Below are positions 1 through 6,802 of a stretch of 45,861 bases of DNA, in pieces (within the stretch, counting starts at the first letter, position 1; each line of letters begins with the position of its first letter). The position numbers and the translations under genes are program-made. This stretch comes from Halorubrum sp. (lineage in GTDB: Archaea; Halobacteriota; Halobacteria; Halobacteriales; Haloferacaceae). Under the pieces are notes generated by a model. The model was given only the letters and a program-made list of their open reading frames with translations. It made no database searches and was not told the DNA's origin. The stretch is taken from contig JAQCNI010000052.1 of the NCBI GenBank assembly GCA_028275105.1, forward strand, positions 1 to 45,861, given 5' to 3'.

Positions 1-10
1 GGCCGGCGAC

Positions 11-43
11 GGCGTCCCCGGGTTTCGAAAGGGGTTTGACGCC
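11..43. terminator. GC-rich hairpin before the tRNA
   Basis: GGCGTC (11-16) pairs with GACGCC (38-43), and an inner CCC/GGG pair extends the stem. It may end transcription of a gene to the left of the window. No T-tract follows, so the role is a guess. Confidence 0.3.
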
Positions 44-64
44 GCCCCCGATATCTGAACCCGC

Positions 65-149
65 GCGGGGGTGGCTGAGTCCGGACAAAAGCGGCGGACT
101 TAAGATCCGCTCCTGTAGAGGTTCGAGGGTTCGAATCCCTTCCCCCGCA
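65..149 (+). tRNA. tRNA-Leu (anticodon TAA)
   Basis: The acceptor stem GCGGGGG (65-71) pairs with CCCCCGC (142-148), with A149 as discriminator. The anticodon stem GCGGA (94-98)/TCCGC (106-110) encloses a seven-base loop with TAA at 101-103, reading leucine UUA codons. The T-arm carries GGTTCGAATCC. The 85-base length and long variable arm fit a class II tRNA. CCA is not encoded and no intron is seen. Its 3' end is copied downstream (254-306), typical of a tRNA used as an integration target. Confidence 0.93.
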
Positions 150-306
150 CTCCTGCGGCGAACAGTTCGTGAGCCGCAGGTGTGTGATCACGAAGGGATT
201 CGAATCAGGGAGCGGGAGGTGAGCGAGCGCAGCGAGCGAACGGGAGCGACCGTGGTTCGAATCCCTTCCCCCGCACTCCTGCGGCGAACAGTTCGTGAGC
301 CGCAGG
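128..306 (+). repeat. Direct repeat of tRNA-Leu 3' end plus hairpin (attachment-site scar)
   Basis: The 53 bases at 128-180 (T-arm, 3' acceptor strand, then a hairpin with CCTGCGGC/GCCGCAGG stems) recur exactly at 254-306. The 73 bases between hold an ATTCGAAT motif and a GCGAGCGCAGCGAGCG string. A third related unit at about 314-380 again runs ATTCGAAT, GCGAGCGCAGCGAGCG, GGTTCGAATCCC. Duplication of a tRNA 3' end is the usual footprint of tyrosine-integrase integration. No integrase is present, so I read this as excision scars or remnant att sites. Confidence 0.7.
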
Positions 307-423
307 AATTGGACATGAAGAAATTCGAATGGGGGAACGAAGCGAGCGCAGCGAGCGGAGTGAGTGGGGTTCGAATCCCGTGGAGTGGGCTACTCACGGA
401 TGGTGGGAACCGGAACACGACCC

Positions 424-720
424 CCGAAGCCCCGGCCGTCTCGGCCCGCCGGGACTCGCTGCGCGCTCGGTCCGGGCATGCGGCTCGCTCCGCTCGCCGG
501 TCCGGGCTGCGGGTGCTTGCTTCGTCCGGGCGGGACCGACCCGGCCGCCCCTTCGAATCCCACCCCAAACCGCGCCGCGACAACGACCGCGACCACGCCT
601 CACACCTCCCCAGCCTCGGTCTCGGCGACCCGCCGCGCCGGCGGGCCGCCTCGACCTCCCTCGCACGCGTCGTTCGCGCCCTGACGGGCGCTCACGAGCG
701 CACGCCGACCGCAGGTCGGG
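424..720 (-). repeat. Dispersed structured repeat, copy A (degenerate)
   Basis: Read on the minus strand this has the same landmarks in the same order, and nearly the same length, as 25721-26026 and 40734-41034: a start near GTGAGCGCCCGTCAGGGCGC, then CGAGGCTGGGGAGG and GTGAGG, then GGGGTGGGATTCGAAGGGG, ending in GGCCGGGGCTTCGG. The middle is diverged. Open frames across it are GC artefacts. Together with the att-like repeats it fills the gene-free stretch between the tRNA and menB. Confidence 0.65.
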
Positions 721-1632
721 TCAGTAATGCCACGGGTAGTCGTCGAACTCGGGCTCGCGGCCCTCAAGGAACGCGTCCCGCCCCTCCTCGGCCTCCTCGG
801 TCATGTACGCGAGCCGCGTCGCCTCGCCGGCGAACACCTGCTGTCCGACCAGGCCGTCATCAGCCAGGTTGAACGCGTACTTCAACATTCGCATGGCGGT
901 CGGCGACTTGGCCGTCATCTCGGCGGCCCATTCCAGCGCGACGGTCTCCAAGTCCTCGTGTGGGATGGCCTCGTTGACCATCCCCATCTCCGCGGCCTCC
1001 GCGGCGGAGTAGGTCTTCCCGCGGAAGAACACCTCGCGGGCCTTCTTCTGGCCGATCTGCTTCGCGAGGTACGCGGAGCCGAACCCGCCGTCGAAGGAGG
1101 CGACGTCGGGGTCAGTCTGGAGGAACTTCGCGTGCTCCTCGCTGGCGAGCGTCAGGTCACAGACGACGTGGAGCGAGTGGCCCCCGCCGACGGCCCAGCC
1201 GGGGACGACGGCGACGACCGGTTTGGGCAGGAACCGGATCAACCGCTGGACTTCGAGGACGTGAAGCCGACCGGCCTTCGCCTCGCGGACAAGCGGGTCG
1301 TCGGCCGCGTCGGCCTCGTCGTCATCGCGATACTCGTAGCCGGAGCCACCCCGCACCGACTGGTCGCCGCCCGCGGAAAAGGCCCAGCCGCCGTCCTTCG
1401 AGGAGGGGCCGTTCCCCGTCAGGAGCACGCAGCCGACGTCGGCCTGCTTGCGCGCGTGATCGAGCGCGGCGTACAGCTCGTCGACGGTCCCGGGGCGGAA
1501 CGCGTTGCGGACGTCCGGGCGGTCGAAGGCGATCCGAACGACGGGCACGTCGATGCCGCGGTGGTACGTCACGTCGTCGAACTCGTCGGTGACGGGCTCC
1601 CACGCGTCGGGGTCGAAGATCTCCGAGACCAT
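721..1632 (-). CDS. menB: 1,4-dihydroxy-2-naphthoyl-CoA synthase (MenB)
   Basis: A 303-residue crotonase-fold enzyme that closes o-succinylbenzoyl-CoA to the naphthoate ring in menaquinone synthesis. Visible marks are FSAGGDQ, the oxyanion-hole segment WAVGGGHSLH, QTDPDVASFDGGFGSAYLA, the RGKTYSA loop, and the MenB-type C-terminal tail. I place the start at 1632 (MVSEIFDPDAW) rather than the in-frame ATG at 1659: on the minus strand a TTTATG box lies 25-30 bases before 1632, and the 1659 ATG is part of that box. Transcription is leaderless and apparently monocistronic. Confidence 0.93.
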   Translation of the reverse strand: MVSEIFDPDAWEPVTDEFDDVTYHRGIDVPVVRIAFDRPDVRNAFRPGTVDELYAALDHARKQADVGCVLLTGNGPSSKDGGWAFSAGGDQSVRGGSGYEYRDDDEADAADDPLVREAKAGRLHVLEVQRLIRFLPKPVVAVVPGWAVGGGHSLHVVCDLTLASEEHAKFLQTDPDVASFDGGFGSAYLAKQIGQKKAREVFFRGKTYSAAEAAEMGMVNEAIPHEDLETVALEWAAEMTAKSPTAMRMLKYAFNLADDGLVGQQVFAGEATRLAYMTEEAEEGRDAFLEGREPEFDDYPWHY

Positions 1633-1670
1633 ACGCGGACGGTCGCACGCGGGAGACATAAACGACGGCG

Positions 1671-1780
1671 GGTCGGGGCGACGGGTGGGTCAGGGGGTGG
1701 GGGGTCGGGGGTGTGGGTGGGCCGCGACGACGGGCAGGAAGGGACGGCGGGCAGGAAGGGACGGCGAGCAGGGAGGGACG
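1671..1780. repeat. G-run tract and 17-base tandem repeat upstream of menB
   Basis: 1671-1720 on the plus strand holds at least seven runs of three to six G with short spacers, a strong potential G-quadruplex. It is followed by two exact copies of CGGGCAGGAAGGGACGG (1731-1747, 1748-1764) and a degenerate third. The tract sits just upstream of the menB TATA box and downstream of the small gene at 1801-1959. I see no gene in it. Confidence 0.55.
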
Positions 1781-1800
1781 ACGGAACCAACCGCCTCGTC

Positions 1801-1959
1801 TCAGTTCCCGTCCACCGCGTCCCGCAGTTCGTCCACGTGGGTCCGGACCACCGATACGGTCGCGTCGGCATCGGCGTATCCCTGATCGTACTCCGCCAGT
1901 GCCGTGTCCGTTCCGTCGAGGAACCGTTCGACCGCGGCCGCGAGGTCGTCGTCGGTCAT
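1801..1959 (-). CDS. Small acidic haloarchaeal protein, unknown function
   Basis: 52 residues, beginning MTDDDLAAAVERFLDG and ending HVDELRDAVDGN; acidic, helical, with no signal peptide or membrane segment. I chose the ATG at 1959 over a GTG at 2004: the minus strand reads GATATAACCCC about 25-30 bases before 1959, the usual leaderless spacing, and the GTG lies upstream of that box. It is transcribed toward menB but separated by the G-rich tract. I do not recognise the family. Confidence 0.6.
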   Translation of the reverse strand: MTDDDLAAAVERFLDGTDTALAEYDQGYADADATVSVVRTHVDELRDAVDGN

Positions 1960-2038
1960 GTCCCAAGTTGGGTCCGCGTCGGGGTTATATCCCTCGACTG
2001 CCACGACGATCGATCGGGCCGACGTCCGGTCCGAGCCA

Positions 2039-2070
2039 TGGAATTGTGCGGTTTTTACACAAATCTTTTA
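2039..2070 (+). promoter_or_regulatory. Promoter of the HTH gene with weak operator-like block
   Basis: TGGAATTGTGCGG followed by TTTTAC resembles in spacing, more weakly in sequence, the TAGTATTGT...TATA block upstream of 2750 and 4147. It lies 30-60 bases before the regulator ATG at 2101, so autoregulation is possible. Confidence 0.35.
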
Positions 2071-2100
2071 CGAACACGCGGCGTAGCCGCCGTCAGGATC

Positions 2101-2499
2101 ATGCCAGACTCGTTGGCCGAACAGCTTCGAAGCGACATGGAGTGTGAGGGGTTACTGGAGTGTTTCCACGGACTCAAGCCGCTAGACAGGGAGTGTTTTC
2201 GGGTGCTCGTCGAGAGCGACGAGCCGATGACGATCGACGATATCGGCGATGCCGTCGACCGGGAGCGATCGACCGCGTACCGTGCCGTCCAGCGGCTCCT
2301 CCAGACCGGCACCATCAGCAAGGAGCAGATCAACTACGAGCAGGGAGGATACTACCACGTGTACCGACCCGCCGACCCGTCGAAGATATCGGGTGAGATG
2401 CAGCGGATGTTGAACGACTGGTACGCGAAGATGGGCCAGCTCATTCAGGAGTTCGAGGACAAGTACGAGGAAACCGAGTCGGCGGCGGCGTCGGGCTGA
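2101..2499 (+). CDS. TrmB/MarR-like winged-HTH regulator of the sulfur island (predicted)
   Basis: 132 residues. A winged helix-turn-helix spans about residues 28-85: LKPLDRECFRVLVES, MTIDDIGDAVDRERSTAYRAVQRLLQTG as helices 2-3, then a wing with GGYYHVYRP. A C-terminal helix (MQRMLNDWYAKMGQLIQEF) could dimerise. No metal or sensor domain is evident. It has no cysteine in the HTH; one occurs near residue 14 and one near residue 19 (MECEGLLECF) and one near residue 33, so thiol sensing is conceivable. It lies at the head of the sulfur genes and is the best candidate to bind their common AT-rich block; this is inference from position. Confidence 0.78.
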   Translation: MPDSLAEQLRSDMECEGLLECFHGLKPLDRECFRVLVESDEPMTIDDIGDAVDRERSTAYRAVQRLLQTGTISKEQINYEQGGYYHVYRPADPSKISGEMQRMLNDWYAKMGQLIQEFEDKYEETESAAASG

Positions 2500-2693
2500 G
2501 TCGAAACGGCGAGTCGAAGGTCGTCCGCCAGCGTTTTCCGGACCTGCGAAACGTCGACAGCGACGTCCACACACGGCGACGTCCGCGTGACTGCCGCGCC
2601 GCGATGCCCCCCGGCCCGAACGGCGGACCGAACGTCGATCACCGAATAACGTATGGATACGTTCTCCGTCGTGTCTCGTGTGCCATGTGAATA

Positions 2694-2724
2694 TAGTATT
2701 GTACAATAAATACAAAACCGTTAT
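2694..2724 (+). promoter_or_regulatory. Sulfur-island operator plus TATA (site S1)
   Basis: A 31-base block starts TAGTATTGT and ends AAAACCGTTAT. It matches 4090-4120 at 24 of 31 positions by my count. It contains the perfect palindrome TATTGTACAATA (2698-2709). The terminal GTTATA is the TATA box, 25-30 bases before the ATG at 2750. The operator part lies where an activator or BRE-blocking repressor would bind. Confidence 0.65.
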
Positions 2725-2749
2725 ACCACCGTGTCGGTTACGGGGAGAC

Positions 2750-2815
2750 ATGACCGCGACCGACCGACGAACTCGATCCGGAGTCCGAGAGACGAACGGG
2801 GTGTGGGTCCGATGA
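2750..2815 (+). CDS. 21-codon leader peptide coupled to the tauE operon
   Basis: The first ATG downstream of the S1 TATA box opens a 21-codon frame beginning MTATDRRTRSGV and rich in arginine. Its TGA (2813-2815) overlaps the next ATG (2812) as ATGA. Spacing to TATA fits a leaderless start. It may serve only to deliver ribosomes to the small membrane gene; conservation is unknown. Confidence 0.4.
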   Translation: MTATDRRTRSGVRETNGVWVR

Positions 2816-2973
2816 CGGGGGCCGAACTCCTCGCCGGGGCGTTGCCGTCGATACGGGCACTCATGGTGATCGGGATCGTCCTCCTCGAGGCGGTTACCCT
2901 GTACGTCGGATACGGGGCCATCGAGGGAGCGGTAGGGCCGACCGTCCTCGATCGACTCGCCGACACGAGATGA
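2812..2973 (+). CDS. Small single-span membrane protein paired with TauE
   Basis: 53 residues with one membrane span (about residues 16-38, core MVIGIVLLEAVTLYVGYGAI). A GTG at 2731 is in frame but would sit between TATA and the likely transcript start, so I start at 2812. Its TGA overlaps the ATG of the TauE gene (ATGA, 2970-2973), so the two are translationally coupled and probably made in equal amounts. I recall similar tiny proteins (possibly the group labelled DUF7512) beside TauE in haloarchaea. An accessory subunit of the exporter is the likely role. Confidence 0.7.
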   Translation: MTGAELLAGALPSIRALMVIGIVLLEAVTLYVGYGAIEGAVGPTVLDRLADTR

Positions 2974-4040
2974 TCGAGGCCGCCGTGACGACCGTGCTCC
3001 TCGGTCTCGGCCCGGAGGTTTTCGGCCTATTCGTCGCCTTCGGCTTCATGATCGGCGTGTTCTTCGGGTTCTTCGGGATGGGAGGCTCGTTCCTCGTCAC
3101 GCCCGCGCTGTTGATCCTCGGCCATCCGGCGCCGGTCGCCATCGGCAGCTCGATGGCGTTCGTGTTCGGGACCGCGGCGATCGCGACGATGAAACACCAC
3201 GACGCCGGGCAGGTCGACTACAAGCTCGGCGCGCTGATGTTCGTCGGGATCGCCCTCGGCATCGAACTCGGGAGTCGGCTCGTCTTCGGGCTCGAGGTGT
3301 TGGGGATCGCGAACGTCGTCATCGGCGTCGCGTACGTGCTCCTGCTGGCGGCGATAGGCGCGTTGTTCACGCGGAGCGCGCTCGATGACGACGGGGACGA
3401 TGGCGGGACCGGGACGAACACCGAAGGTGACGGCGACGACGGATCCGGAGACGATGAGGTCCCGGCGATCGCCCGGCGTATCCAGTCGTACGAGATCCCG
3501 CCGATGATGACGCTCGCGGACGGTAGCCGGGCGTCGCTGTGGACGATCTCCGGCGTCGGCGGGGGCGTCGGGCTCGTCTCCGGCTTCCTCGGCGTCGGCG
3601 GCGGGTTCGTCCGAATGCCCGCGATCTACTACGTGATCGGCACGTCGCTCGCGGCCGCAGTCGGGACGAGCCTCTTCGGCGGGCTCATGTCCGGCGCGGT
3701 GGGGGCGTTTACCTACGGCCGTGCGGGCGTGATCGACCTCGGGATCGTCACGGCCCTGCTCGTCGGCAGCGCGCTCGGCGCGCGGATCGGCTCGAGCGCG
3801 ACCGCCTACGTCGACGAGGACGACGTGACGATCTACTTCGGGCTCATGTTGCTCGTTGCCAGCGCCGCGGTCGGGATCGGCGAACTCGCCTCGTGGCTGG
3901 CGATGCCCGTCCTTGACCGGCTGAGCTTCGTTCTGCTCATCGGTTCCGCGCTGCTCGTCTGTCTGGCCATCCTCTATCACGGCGCCCTCGCGGTTCGGCG
4001 GACCCGCAGGGCCCCCAATCTGGCCCGCGGCCGGGAGTGA
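2970..4040 (+). CDS. TauE/SafE-family sulfite or organosulfonate exporter
   Basis: 356 residues, about eight membrane spans in two homologous halves. Each half has the family glycine motif: GFFGMGGSFLVTPAL near residue 30 and GFLGVGGGFVRMPAIYY near residue 205. An acidic loop of about 30 residues joins the halves (DDDGDDGGTGTNTEGDG), a halophile-type insertion facing solvent. The family exports sulfite, thiosulfate or sulfonates. Start overlaps the small membrane gene. Placement with thiol and persulfide genes argues for moving an inorganic sulfur anion; direction and substrate are not visible in the sequence. Confidence 0.88.
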   Translation: MIEAAVTTVLLGLGPEVFGLFVAFGFMIGVFFGFFGMGGSFLVTPALLILGHPAPVAIGSSMAFVFGTAAIATMKHHDAGQVDYKLGALMFVGIALGIELGSRLVFGLEVLGIANVVIGVAYVLLLAAIGALFTRSALDDDGDDGGTGTNTEGDGDDGSGDDEVPAIARRIQSYEIPPMMTLADGSRASLWTISGVGGGVGLVSGFLGVGGGFVRMPAIYYVIGTSLAAAVGTSLFGGLMSGAVGAFTYGRAGVIDLGIVTALLVGSALGARIGSSATAYVDEDDVTIYFGLMLLVASAAVGIGELASWLAMPVLDRLSFVLLIGSALLVCLAILYHGALAVRRTRRAPNLARGRE

Positions 4041-4056
4041 CCGGACGAATCGGGCC

Positions 4057-4077
4057 GGGGTCGCCTCGAGCGACCCC
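4057..4077 (+). terminator. Hairpin after tauE
   Basis: GGGGTCG (4057-4063) pairs perfectly with CGACCCC (4071-4077) around a seven-base loop, 16 bases after the TauE stop and before the next promoter. It lacks a following T-run. Confidence 0.45.
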
Positions 4078-4089
4078 CGCCTCGGGTGA

Positions 4090-4120
4090 TAGTATTGTGG
4101 ATTACTTCCAAAACTGTTAT
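4090..4120 (+). promoter_or_regulatory. Sulfur-island operator plus TATA (site S2)
   Basis: The block runs TAGTATTGTGGATTACTTCC, then AAAACTGTTAT, with the same length and spacing as S1. The GTTAT end is the TATA box, about 27-31 bases before the thioredoxin ATG at 4147. The distance from block start to the first usable start codon is 57 bases here and 56 at S1. Confidence 0.65.
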
Positions 4121-4146
4121 GAGGGTCGACCGCGTATGGTCATGTG

Positions 4147-4491
4147 ATGAGTCAAACCGACAACCCCGTTCCGACCGAGCCGATCGAACTCGAGGACGCG
4201 GCGGCGTTCGACGACCGCGCCGCCGCACACGACGTCGTCCTCGTCGACTTCTACGCGGATTGGTGTGGCCCGTGTCGCATGATGGAACCGGCGGTGGAGG
4301 CCGTCGCGAGCGACACCGACGCGGCGGTCCTGAAGGTCGACGTCGACCGCTTCCAGGGGCTCGCATCCGAGTACGGCGTCCAAGGGATCCCGAACCTCCT
4401 GGTGTTCGTCGACGGCGAGGTCGCGGACCAGATGGTCGGCGCACAGAGCGAGGACGATCTCCGGGCGGCGGTCGGGGGGCGGTCCGCGTAA
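4147..4491 (+). CDS. Thioredoxin
   Basis: 114 residues with the classic redox motif in FYADWCGPCRMMEP and the cis-proline segment QGIPNLLVFVDGE. It reduces disulfides and persulfides in the cytoplasm. I use the ATG at 4147 instead of the GTG one codon earlier. It follows TauE after a hairpin and has its own copy of the sulfur-island operator, so it is expressed separately but probably co-regulated, possibly to release sulfide from persulfidated carriers. Confidence 0.92.
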   Translation: MSQTDNPVPTEPIELEDAAAFDDRAAAHDVVLVDFYADWCGPCRMMEPAVEAVASDTDAAVLKVDVDRFQGLASEYGVQGIPNLLVFVDGEVADQMVGAQSEDDLRAAVGGRSA

Positions 4492-4539
4492 ATAGTCGGT
4501 GTTATACGGGTAGAAGTGGTCGACGAGACATACGAAACG

Positions 4540-4596
4540 ATGGTCGACGCAATCCACGGAGCGACGGTTGATACCACGCGCGAGGTGGCCTCGTGA
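4540..4596 (+). CDS. 18-codon leader peptide coupled to the class V aminotransferase
   Basis: A TTATAC box at 4502-4507 predicts a transcript start near 4530, and the first ATG after it (4540) opens 18 codons beginning MVDAIHGATV. The TGA (4594-4596) overlaps the GTG start of the next gene as GTGA. The arrangement mirrors the leader at 2750. It may be a translational relay or chance. Confidence 0.35.
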   Translation: MVDAIHGATVDTTREVAS

Positions 4597-5711
4597 CGCC
4601 GAGCGAGCTCCGCGCGGACGTTCCGGCGCTGGACGAGGAGCGGGCGTACCTCAACTACGGCGCACACGGACCGAGCCCGGAGCGCGTCGTCGACGCGGCC
4701 GCGGAGTTCATCGCCGACCACGAGTACGGCGTGTTCGACGAGGACCCCTACGGACGCGCGTTCGGAGCCTACGAGACGGTTCGTGAGCGGATCGCGGACC
4801 TGCTCGAGGCCGATCCCGAGGAGGTCGCGTTGACCGAGAGCACGACCGACGGGATCGCGCGGATCGCGGCGGCGATCGACTGGGAGCCCGGCGACGTCGT
4901 CGTCCGGACCGACCTCGAACACCCGGCAGGGGTCCTCCCTTGGCGACGACTCCGGGAAGAGGTCGGCGTCGAGATCCGAGTCCTCGAGACCGAGGGCGGT
5001 CGGGTCGACCGCGACGCCTTCGCCGACGCGGTCGCCGACGCGCGGCTCGTCTGTTTCAGTGCGATCACTTGGACCCACGGCACCCGCCTCCCCGTCGAGG
5101 ACCTCGTGGGCATCGCGAACGACGCCGGCGCGTTCACGCTCGTCGATGCGGTCCAGTCGCCCGGACAGGTCCCCGTCGACGTCGACGAGTGGGACGCGGA
5201 CGCGGTCGCGGCCGCCGGCCACAAGTGGCTACTCGGCCTGTGGGGCGCCGGCTTCCTCTACGTCGACCGCGCGGTCGCGACGGACCTGTCGCCGGCCACC
5301 ACGGGGTACCGAGGGGTACGGGATCCGAACGGCCCGGGATTCGAGTACGAGCCGGGCGCGAAACGCTTCGAGGTCGGCACCACGACCCCGGCGGCCCACG
5401 TCGGGTTGCTGGAGGGGATCGACGCGGTCGAGTCGATCGGGATCGAAACGATCGAGTCGCGGATCGAGGGCCTCACCGACCGCCTGAAGCGTGGCGTCGG
5501 CGAGGAACACCTGATAAGCCCCATGAGCTTCGAGTCCGGGCTCGTCACGGTCGACGTTGCGGACCCCGAGGCGACCGTCGAGCGGCTCGCCGATCGAGGA
5601 ATCGTGGTTCGCGACCTCCCGCACCCGGACGGTGTTCGAGTGTCGATCCACGCGATATCGACGGAGCGCGAGGTCGACGCGGTCGTCGACGCGCTTCGCG
5701 AGGAGCTGTAA
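4593..5711 (+). CDS. Class V aminotransferase / cysteine-desulfurase-like PLP enzyme
   Basis: 372 residues of the fold type I, class V family. The PLP lysine is in AAGHKWLLGLWGAGFLY (about residue 211), preceded by the cofactor aspartate in TLVDAVQSPGQ; the N-terminal YLNYGAHGPSP binds substrate phosphate or carboxylate in the family. The mobile-loop cysteine of true cysteine desulfurases is not evident, so isopenicillin-epimerase-like or selenocysteine-lyase-like activity is as likely as desulfuration. GTG start overlapping a leader frame. Gene position among sulfur carriers makes a sulfur-donor role attractive but unproven. Confidence 0.8.
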   Translation: MTPSELRADVPALDEERAYLNYGAHGPSPERVVDAAAEFIADHEYGVFDEDPYGRAFGAYETVRERIADLLEADPEEVALTESTTDGIARIAAAIDWEPGDVVVRTDLEHPAGVLPWRRLREEVGVEIRVLETEGGRVDRDAFADAVADARLVCFSAITWTHGTRLPVEDLVGIANDAGAFTLVDAVQSPGQVPVDVDEWDADAVAAAGHKWLLGLWGAGFLYVDRAVATDLSPATTGYRGVRDPNGPGFEYEPGAKRFEVGTTTPAAHVGLLEGIDAVESIGIETIESRIEGLTDRLKRGVGEEHLISPMSFESGLVTVDVADPEATVERLADRGIVVRDLPHPDGVRVSIHAISTEREVDAVVDALREEL

Positions 5712-5767
5712 CGAAGCGGTCGGGCACGACCGACCGATTTTTGCGCGGTCGACACGGCTCCCTCAGT

Positions 5768-6328
5768 ATGGGTTTTCACACGTTCGACGCGGACCGGGCG
5801 GCGGAGCTCGAGGACGCCGCGAAGCGTTACGCCTCGGTCTCCCGGGAGGAGCTCGTCGACGCGGTCGACCCGGCCGTGAACGACGTCGTTGCCGACCTCG
5901 GGAGCGGGACGGGGTTTTACACCGACGACGTGGCGCCCCACGCCGGGACGGTGTACGCCGTCGACGTCCAGGCGCCGATGCACGAGCTGTATCGCGAGAA
6001 GGGCGTCCCGGAGAACGTCGAACTCGTCGAAAGCGACGTGGCCGACCTCCCGCTCGGTGCGGGGGAACTCGACGCCGCCGTCTCGACGATGACGTTCCAC
6101 GAGTTCGCCGACGCCGACGCGATCGGGGAAATCGCCCGGGTGGTACGAACCGGTGGACGGCTCGCCGTCTTCGACTGGTCGGCCGACGGCAACGGCGCGT
6201 CCGGTCCCCCCGTCGATGAGCGATACGGCGCCACCGAGGCGGTCGCGATGCTGGAGGCGGCGGGATTCGAGGTCGTTCACGAAACGACCCGGACGGAGAC
6301 GTTCGTCATCGTCGCGCGGGCACCGTAG
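5768..6328 (+). CDS. Class I SAM-dependent methyltransferase
   Basis: 186 residues with SAM motif I (VADLGSGTGFYTDDV), the acidic motif II end (VYAVDVQAP) and motif IV region (LDAAVSTMTFHEF), followed by GGRLAVFDW. The sequence is UbiE-like in type, but the substrate cannot be read. An alternative is a thiol or metalloid methyltransferase, in line with its neighbours. It has its own short upstream region with a T-rich box (GATTTTTG) about 30 bases before the ATG. Confidence 0.82.
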   Translation: MGFHTFDADRAAELEDAAKRYASVSREELVDAVDPAVNDVVADLGSGTGFYTDDVAPHAGTVYAVDVQAPMHELYREKGVPENVELVESDVADLPLGAGELDAAVSTMTFHEFADADAIGEIARVVRTGGRLAVFDWSADGNGASGPPVDERYGATEAVAMLEAAGFEVVHETTRTETFVIVARAP

Positions 6329-6358
6329 GACGACGGATGGAAACTCGAGGTTCGACCG

Positions 6359-6748
6359 TTATTCGACGCCTTCGCGCACCCACGTGGCGAGGTCGTCACC
6401 CGGGATGAACCCCTCCGCGCGGCGTGCGACCGGCTCCCCGTCGACGAAGAGGACGAAAAGCGGGACGCTGCGCACATCGAAGCGCTCGACGAGCGGCGGG
6501 TCGTCGCGGGGGTTGAGAAGCGCCACGTCGACGGCGAGTTCGCGGGCGACGTTCCCCAGGACGGGCTCCATGCTGGCGCAGATCCCGCAGCCCTCGGTGT
6601 AGAATTCGACGAGCGCGGCGTCCGTCTCGGCGAGAAACTCCTCGAGGGCGGGCTCATCGGCGAGCGAAATCGGGCGACCGTGCGGGTCGTTTCCGGTTCC
6701 GTCGCCCTCGTATCGACCGCCGTCGTGCGACGCAGTATTGGAGCTCAT
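6359..6748 (-). CDS. Thioredoxin-like protein with CGIC active site
   Basis: 129 residues, thioredoxin fold after a polar tail of about 30 residues. The redox motif is in FYTEGCGICASMEP: the tryptophan before the first cysteine is Gly and the dipeptide is Gly-Ile, so the redox potential probably differs from the WCGPC protein at 4147. The cis-proline segment is VRSVPLFVLFVDGE. I start at the ATG at 6748; on the minus strand a TTTATT box lies about 25-30 bases upstream. The start region carries CAATAGTGTG and GCAGTATTGG, weak relatives of the island operator. Convergent with the methyltransferase. Confidence 0.85.
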   Translation of the reverse strand: MSSNTASHDGGRYEGDGTGNDPHGRPISLADEPALEEFLAETDAALVEFYTEGCGICASMEPVLGNVARELAVDVALLNPRDDPPLVERFDVRSVPLFVLFVDGEPVARRAEGFIPGDDLATWVREGVE

Positions 6749-6802
6749 ACACACTATTGAGTTCGGAGCCGAATAAAGGCTCGCTTCGGAACGGATCCGA
6801 GG

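Noticed and set aside
254..306. A second tRNA-Leu
   Set aside because: Only the T-arm and 3' acceptor strand are present; the 5' half and anticodon arm are missing.
36..872. Long plus-strand open frame over the tRNA and repeats
   Set aside because: It runs through a tRNA, two att-like repeats and a structured repeat, is extremely Arg/Pro/Ser-rich, and has no recognisable domain; a high-GC artefact.
1633..1659. Earlier menB start at 1659
   Set aside because: That ATG is inside the TTTATG promoter box and would add nine non-conserved-looking residues.
727..2100. Plus-strand open frame antisense to menB joined in frame to the HTH gene
   Set aside because: MenB on the minus strand is unmistakable, and the HTH protein has its own promoter and ATG at 2101.
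3027..3980. Minus-strand frame of 317 codons under tauE
   Set aside because: Antisense to a clear TauE membrane protein; composition is the mirror of GC-rich codons.
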